Part shown: piece by piece, positions 48,039 to 52,413 of the stretch | How the letters are laid out: every line of letters starts with the position of its first letter | How positions within the stretch are numbered: position 1 is the stretch's first letter | Virus record (IMG/VR): IMGVR_UViG_3300047472_000261 | Coordinates: 1 to 52,413 of that record | Length of the DNA stretch: 52,413 nucleotides | Reading direction: 5' to 3' (one strand) | Source: a virus | The notes under the pieces: model-generated | Databases searched by the model: none | Seen by the model: only the letters and a program-made list of their open reading frames with translations | Told to the model about the DNA's origin: nothing | Translations under genes and position numbers: made by a program

Positions 48039-49660
48039 CGGGCTCCTCGAGTGCGAACGGCTGCAGGCTTGCGTGTCGCGGTGCGGCCGCGTCCGGCAGT
48101 CGGCTTGCCGGCGTTCGTGCGATTGCGGACAGCGGCTTTCTTCGGTGCGGTCGGCCGACGTCGGGACGCCTTACGCGACCGCGCGACGCGGGATCGCTTC
48201 GCAGCGTTGAGCGCGCGGGCGGTGGCGAGGAATCGCTTGAACTGTTTCAGGCGACGAGCGCGATCTTCCGCCTTCTTCGGCTTCTTCTTCTCGTCGTCGA
48301 CAAGATCATCGTCGTCATCTTCAGTGGACGTGTCGGCGTTTTCGTCGTGGTACAGGCCGAGTTCCTTCATCTTCTTGACGTCGACCGCGTTGTCGTCCAT
48401 GAGCTGATCGAGTTCGTAGCCGAACGACTCGGCGATGTTGCGATAGCTCTCGACGTTCATGTCGACGAGCATTTTCAGACCAGGAGCGTCCTTCGCCGGT
48501 TCGACCAGCGGCCGCGCCGGAGGCACCCACTCGAATTCCCATGAGTTGTCCGGCTCCGCGATCGGCTTTCCCTTGTCATCGACGACAAGGCCGAGCTTGA
48601 TCATCTTGGAGACGAACCACTGATAGATGCGGCGCAGGACGGACTCGACGAAGTTGAGCTGCTCGGGCTCTGCAAACCGTTGTTCCTGAAGAGCAGTCGA
48701 ACGGCTCACGCTGTAATTCGTGCTCGAGAAGTCGAGGAGCACACGTTGCACGGTGAGGCCGAACTTCAGGCCGATGACTCGGCAGAACGTGCGGATGGCT
48801 TCCGGAAATTGCTGGGTCGGCTGCGCGGGATTAAACGCCAGGAGCTCATCGTCGCTGTCGATCTCATTGATCATGCCCGGCTCGATGGGCACGTTCCGCG
48901 GCCGCTGATTGGCTTCGGTTTTCGCGGTGAGTGGGGCGCGATTCTTCCGACGTCGGATGAGGGCGGCGGATGCACCGATGCGCGCTGCGACGACGACAGC
49001 TTCGAAGTAGCCCTCCGTGTTCTCGAACGTCCGGAAGCTGCCGTTAAACGCCGACTCGCCGCGCACCACGTCGAACCGTGGCGACCGGTGATAGAAGATC
49101 AGGTCCCGCGCTTCGACACGCTTGAATTTCACCTGACTGTTCGCGTCGATCGACCTCACCCAATACGCCACCGGGCGGCCGCTGGCGTCGATCTCAACGC
49201 CATCGCGGATGTTGCGAGTAGGGCGATCAGTGGGAGTGGCGATCGAGTTGGCGTCGATGAGCTGGATGCTGAGGCCAGTGCCGTCATCGATGAGCAGGAT
49301 GCCGACGTCGCCGTCGCGCAGCACGGCGCGATAGGCGAGCTGCTGGATCTGCGACCAGGTGAGCATCCGCCGGGCGTCGGCGCGTTTGCCCTTCGTCCAG
49401 TCGTTCCACAGCTTCTTGATGGCCTTGTTGAACGCCGGCACGCTGCTGGTCGGCCGGATCTTGATGCCCGTGCTGATGACGTTCTCGACGCATCGGTCGA
49501 GCACGCCGAACGCCATGACGCTCTGGCGCTCAAGGTTTCGGGCGCGGTTGCGCAGCGAGCGCATGGCGTTCCCGAACAGCGGGATGTTGTTGCGCCCGAC
49601 CCTCTCGACGCCCCATTGGTCATCGATGCGCGTGTGTACTGCTTGGGCGTAGCTCAACAC
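48035..49660 (-). CDS. Portal protein, lambda gpB-like (541 aa)
   Basis: The sequence RNNIPLFGNAMRSLRNRARN, then GVLDRCVENVISTGIKIRP, DLIFYHRSPRFDVVRGESAF and FSSTNYSVSRSTALQEQRFA follow the lambda B/HK97 portal pattern. The portal forms the dodecamer for DNA entry. The last 90 residues are odd: an acidic run (DDDDLVDDEKKK) followed by an Arg/Lys/Ala/Pro-rich tail (KASRRRPTAPKKAAVRNRT) like a histone H1 tail. Overlaps the joiner gene by seven bases. Confidence 0.9.
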   Translation of the reverse strand: MLSYAQAVHTRIDDQWGVERVGRNNIPLFGNAMRSLRNRARNLERQSVMAFGVLDRCVENVISTGIKIRPTSSVPAFNKAIKKLWNDWTKGKRADARRMLTWSQIQQLAYRAVLRDGDVGILLIDDGTGLSIQLIDANSIATPTDRPTRNIRDGVEIDASGRPVAYWVRSIDANSQVKFKRVEARDLIFYHRSPRFDVVRGESAFNGSFRTFENTEGYFEAVVVAARIGASAALIRRRKNRAPLTAKTEANQRPRNVPIEPGMINEIDSDDELLAFNPAQPTQQFPEAIRTFCRVIGLKFGLTVQRVLLDFSSTNYSVSRSTALQEQRFAEPEQLNFVESVLRRIYQWFVSKMIKLGLVVDDKGKPIAEPDNSWEFEWVPPARPLVEPAKDAPGLKMLVDMNVESYRNIAESFGYELDQLMDDNAVDVKKMKELGLYHDENADTSTEDDDDDLVDDEKKKPKKAEDRARRLKQFKRFLATARALNAAKRSRVARSRKASRRRPTAPKKAAVRNRTNAGKPTAGRGRTATRKPAAVRTRGAR

Positions 49661-49908
49661 GGCCTCCGGAATTCAGCGAGAAAAACCTGCCCGAGCGGAG
49701 AATCCGTCGCGGCAACATCGTCCTGCGACGCGCGCTGCGCGTAGTAGTCGCGCAGCTTCAGCAGGATCTCGAGCGAGGGATGCGTCATCTGGCGGCCGCG
49801 GACCGAGTAACTCGTGCCCGCCTTGCCGCCCATGATCAGGCTGTCGAGGTACGTGACGGCCTGCGCTGCCGTGTACTTCGGCAGGGCATCGATTGATTCA
49901 GGTGTCAT
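49654..49908 (-). CDS. gpW-like head-tail joining protein (84 aa)
   Basis: Short protein between the large terminase and portal, where lambda encodes W. It has TAAQAVTYLDSLIMGGKAGT and SLEILLKLRDYYAQRASQDD, the helix-hairpin-helix layout of W. Start at 49908 is three bases after the terminase stop. Confidence 0.65.
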   Translation of the reverse strand: MTPESIDALPKYTAAQAVTYLDSLIMGGKAGTSYSVRGRQMTHPSLEILLKLRDYYAQRASQDDVAATDSPLGQVFLAEFRRPC

Positions 49909-49910
49909 GT

Positions 49911-51941
49911 TTAGTAGCGATCGCGGTGAGCGTTGATCCAACCGGTCGTCGGTTGCCGCGAGTCGACGGCGGCGGAAGCATCCGACTCATTGGTGGCTGT
50001 CATCGGCTGGCCGAACCGGATGCCGGCCGGGTGGGCGGCGCACTGCGCGAGGATGGATGCATCGCCTAAGTGATTGTTCTTGTTGACGGTTTCCCACGAC
50101 GTCACGAGGCCCGTGCCCGGCACGAAACGCTGGACGCGCCGCTCGGCCATGCAGTGCTTCACATACTTCACGTGGTTCATGCCGTCGGGCAGCGTGAAAC
50201 CGCCGATGGCCTGAATCGGTGCGCTGAGCCGACGGTGAAAAACTGTCTTCCAATGGTCGACGTCAATTTCGACTAGCTCGTCGCCGTTCGGTAGCTCGAT
50301 GACGGCGTAGTGGTCGGTTTCTTTCGGATCGCTGATGACCTTCGATCCGGTTTCGCGCTTGTATTCGCCGGTGCGCTTTTGCAGCACGCCGTAACCTTTG
50401 GTCGCAAACCACGGATGACCCGCGGCCCTACACCATTCGATGACGACGCTCTGGTAATAGCCGGCGTCAACGAAGCACATTGCCGGCTTGATCACCGTCG
50501 TCTTGTCCGTCTTCACCCATCCGGACTCTGCACGCTCGCGGAGCATCGTCAGCGCCAGCTCGATCGCGGCCTCTTCGTCGAGTGAGCCGAGCGGGACCTC
50601 TTCAATGTCGTAATCGGCGATGTGCATCCCGCCGCCGTCGAGCCACGCGATCGCAACCCAGTGGATGAGGTGCTTGCCGATGTCGGCGCCGAGCGTGACT
50701 GCGATCGTGTTCGCCGGCAGGACGCCCTTGCCGATGCCGTGCATCACGCGGCTCATGATCCGGCTCGCGTTCAGGCCGGAGACATCTTGCTTCTCCGACT
50801 TGGCGGGGGTGACCCACTCGACCTGGCAAAGATCCCGCTCGAGCGTCTCTTCATCTTCAGGCTCGGCGCGCTTGGCCTTCCACTCCTTGGCGGCGACAAG
50901 CTTCATGCGTTCGGGGTTCACGGCCGCGTTCACGCACGTCCACCGGAACCCAAGGGTTCGCGTCGGCGGAAGCGCGCCGATCGGTCGGCCGTTTCTGTCC
51001 TCCGTGTTGCCGTTCTCGTCGACCGTGATGACGTTGCCGTCTTTGCCGATCTTCTGATCACCGTGCGCGATGACGCCGCGGCGGTTGGCCTCAAGCCGTT
51101 CCTCATTTGTCCACGCGCAGCCGCACTCCGGGCAGTGGATCCGGGCCAGCTCCATTGCCTCGAGTTCGGACTTGGCGTCCTGCCAGCCGATGAAGTGCTC
51201 ACGCTCGGGAGTAACGTAATTGCTGCAGTGAGGGCACGGCAGCGCGATGCGCGACCGGCTGCCCTTCATGTATTCCTGCCAGGTGATTCCTTCTTCGGTG
51301 CCGACGGTGCATTCGCCGAGCGTGAAGGCCTGTTCGCCGAATCCGAGGTTCCGCTTCTCGAGCTGCGCAAACTTTGAACCTTCGCGAGAATTGCTGCCGA
51401 CCTGGTCGAACGCCTCCGCTTCGGTCACCACGACGTTCGGCGACGTGAAGTGCGATCGGCTCTGATCGTTGCCGCCAGCAGTCATCGATCGGAGCACGGC
51501 ACCGTTGCCGAACTGAAGCATCTCCGGCATGCCGCCTCGTGCGCCGCCACCGTCTGACGGCAGCAATCCTGCGTACCGTGTGCTCTCGATCATCGGCTTC
51601 AGATCGAGCTGCCATTTGTCGTTTGCGATCGCGTCATTGGGCGAACCCATGACGACGCGCTCACACCGCTCAAAGAGCAGGTAGAGGATGAAGATCACGA
51701 AGCTCATCACTGTCTTGCCGTCCTGATTCGGCCCCGTGACAAACGCACGCCGCCAGACGCCGCGCTCGAGTTCCTTGAACAGCAGCGCCGCGACCGGGTG
51801 CCGAGATAGTTTGAACCGGAGGTTCTCATGTGGACCTGATGTGAGGCGGATCTCTTCTTCTGCGAATTGCCCGAGCGTCCGGAGCTTCGCGACCATCGCG
51901 AGCACGAAGATTGCCCGGACGAAATCGCGCTCAACTCTCAT
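49911..51941 (-). CDS. Terminase large subunit, lambda gpA-like (676 aa)
   Basis: The packaging motor and nuclease. Walker A-like FVTGPNQDGKTVMSFVIF, and PNVVVTEAEAFDQVG for the Walker B strand. A zinc module CPHCSNYVTPEREHF and IHCPECGCAW lies at about 230-270, as in gpA. The nuclease part has VTLGADIGKHLIHWVAIAWL and KPAMCFVDAGYYQSVVIEW. The gpA type points to cos packaging. Start ATG 51941 overlaps the small subunit stop by 11 bases. Confidence 0.9.
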   Translation of the reverse strand: MRVERDFVRAIFVLAMVAKLRTLGQFAEEEIRLTSGPHENLRFKLSRHPVAALLFKELERGVWRRAFVTGPNQDGKTVMSFVIFILYLLFERCERVVMGSPNDAIANDKWQLDLKPMIESTRYAGLLPSDGGGARGGMPEMLQFGNGAVLRSMTAGGNDQSRSHFTSPNVVVTEAEAFDQVGSNSREGSKFAQLEKRNLGFGEQAFTLGECTVGTEEGITWQEYMKGSRSRIALPCPHCSNYVTPEREHFIGWQDAKSELEAMELARIHCPECGCAWTNEERLEANRRGVIAHGDQKIGKDGNVITVDENGNTEDRNGRPIGALPPTRTLGFRWTCVNAAVNPERMKLVAAKEWKAKRAEPEDEETLERDLCQVEWVTPAKSEKQDVSGLNASRIMSRVMHGIGKGVLPANTIAVTLGADIGKHLIHWVAIAWLDGGGMHIADYDIEEVPLGSLDEEAAIELALTMLRERAESGWVKTDKTTVIKPAMCFVDAGYYQSVVIEWCRAAGHPWFATKGYGVLQKRTGEYKRETGSKVISDPKETDHYAVIELPNGDELVEIDVDHWKTVFHRRLSAPIQAIGGFTLPDGMNHVKYVKHCMAERRVQRFVPGTGLVTSWETVNKNNHLGDASILAQCAAHPAGIRFGQPMTATNESDASAAVDSRQPTTGWINAHRDRY

Positions 51942-52413
51942 CCTCAGACTCGCCCAGCGCTGCTAGCACCGTGTCCTGCATCGCCTCGATGGCCTCGTTC
52001 CAAATCTCGCCGGCCTCGTTCCCGTATTTGTTCACAAGCTTTTTGCCGAGGCCTGACGCCGCGATAAATCCGCCGCTCATCGCGTTGATCAACGCTGCTC
52101 GATCGACGAGTTCGCGCCGCGTTGCCTTGTTGGCCAGCGCGATCTTCTCGGTCGACTCGATGCGGAGTTTGTCGAGCAGCTTCGGATCGCCACGCATGGA
52201 TTCCGCGAACGGGTTGTCCGCATCGGGAGCTGGTTGATTTTGCTCGACCACGTACGCGACTGCCGCGCGAACGACAGCACGAACGTCGAAGCGCTTCGAC
52301 GCGCCTTTGCCAGTGGTCGCTTTCTTCTCGAGCTCGACTCTCGGTTGAAGCCGTTCGGTGAAGTTGCGCACGGAGTAGCCGGCGGCGGCGGCGGCGTGCG
52401 TCTTCGTGAGCCA
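51931..52413 (-). CDS. Terminase small subunit, C-terminal part (gene wraps to 178)
   Basis: The 3' part of the small subunit gene whose start is at 178. The helical C-terminus (RAALINAMSGGFIAASGLGK, NEAGEIWNEAIEAMQDTVLA) is like the oligomerisation part of Nu1/terS proteins. Bases 52287-52413 repeat 1-127. Stop at 51931 overlaps the large subunit start. Confidence 0.75.
   Translation of the reverse strand, partial: WLTKTHAAAAAGYSVRNFTERLQPRVELEKKATTGKGASKRFDVRAVVRAAVAYVVEQNQPAPDADNPFAESMRGDPKLLDKLRIESTEKIALANKATRRELVDRAALINAMSGGFIAASGLGKKLVNKYGNEAGEIWNEAIEAMQDTVLAALGESEDES
52287..52413. repeat. Right copy of 127-bp terminal overlap
   Basis: Identical to 1-127; see the left copy. Joining the ends gives a 52,286-bp circle with an uninterrupted small terminase gene. 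Confidence 0.95.

Overview
This window is a complete temperate tailed phage genome assembled as a circle. Bases 1-127 are repeated exactly at 52287-52413, so the unit is 52,286 bp, and the small terminase gene runs across the artificial junction. A 127-base overlap is what a de Bruijn assembler with k=127 leaves on a circular contig, so I read it as an assembly mark and not a biological terminal repeat. The DNA is GC-rich. A Planctomycetota host is likely, perhaps Phycisphaerae: the integrase, the PadR-type regulator with its membrane partner, and an ATQPA-rich exported protein all resemble proteins of that phylum (family recall, not a search).

Layout. Almost everything is on the minus strand, so the map reads from high to low coordinates. 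(1) The late module runs from 178, across the junction, and down to 35466. It follows lambda gene order closely: small and large terminase, W-like joiner, portal, ClpP-like protease/scaffold, decoration protein, major capsid, FI- and FII-like proteins, Z, terminator, tail tube, G/GT frameshift chaperones, tape measure and tail-tip proteins. (2) At 34101-35458 there are small membrane proteins, and at 32037-34101 a plus-strand accessory cassette (OB-fold protein, PIN nuclease, SRAP/YedK). (3) At 30550-31818 is a zinc-metallopeptidase fused to a RecT/Bet-like annealing protein. (4) At 29397-30002 there are two divergent ribbon-helix-helix genes around CGTAC repeats. (5) At 23060-28749 is an operon with a Ycf46-like AAA+ ATPase, a DUF3150-like protein, DUF1257 (Ycf35-like), DUF2997, a DUF5131 protein and an excisionase-like protein. 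(6) At 21440-23217 are attP, built on a tRNA-Asp 3' end, and a plus-strand integrase. (7) At 10093-21439 is the early/replication operon: multi-HTH regulator, D12-type DNA methylase, ASCH/PUA-like proteins, MazG-like protein, HerA/FtsK-like ATPase, replication initiator with internal iterons and DnaC-like loader. (8) At 9039-10041 is a PadR regulator with a membrane partner. (9) At 351-8920 is a lysis and appendage operon (candidate lipoprotein spanin, holin-like protein, hydrolase-like protein, beta-helix tailspike) leading back to the terminase.

How it fits together. Most neighbouring minus-strand genes overlap by ATGA, GTGA or TAATG, so translation is probably coupled through long polycistrons. 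Two minus-strand promoters, before the HTH regulator and before the RecT fusion, share a direct-repeat operator (TGTTCGG, 11-bp spacing). This suggests one repressor controls both the replication and recombination arms.

The most unusual items are: the Ycf46-like AAA+ ATPase whose Walker B block precedes its Walker A block, inside a Ycf46/DUF1257/DUF2997/DUF3150-like cassette; the peptidase-RecT fusion; a canonical GGGAAAC -1 frameshift whose extension carries paired CxxC motifs; 12-bp iterons inside the initiator gene; and an OB-fold/PIN two-gene unit. Functions come from reading motifs by eye; no database search was run.
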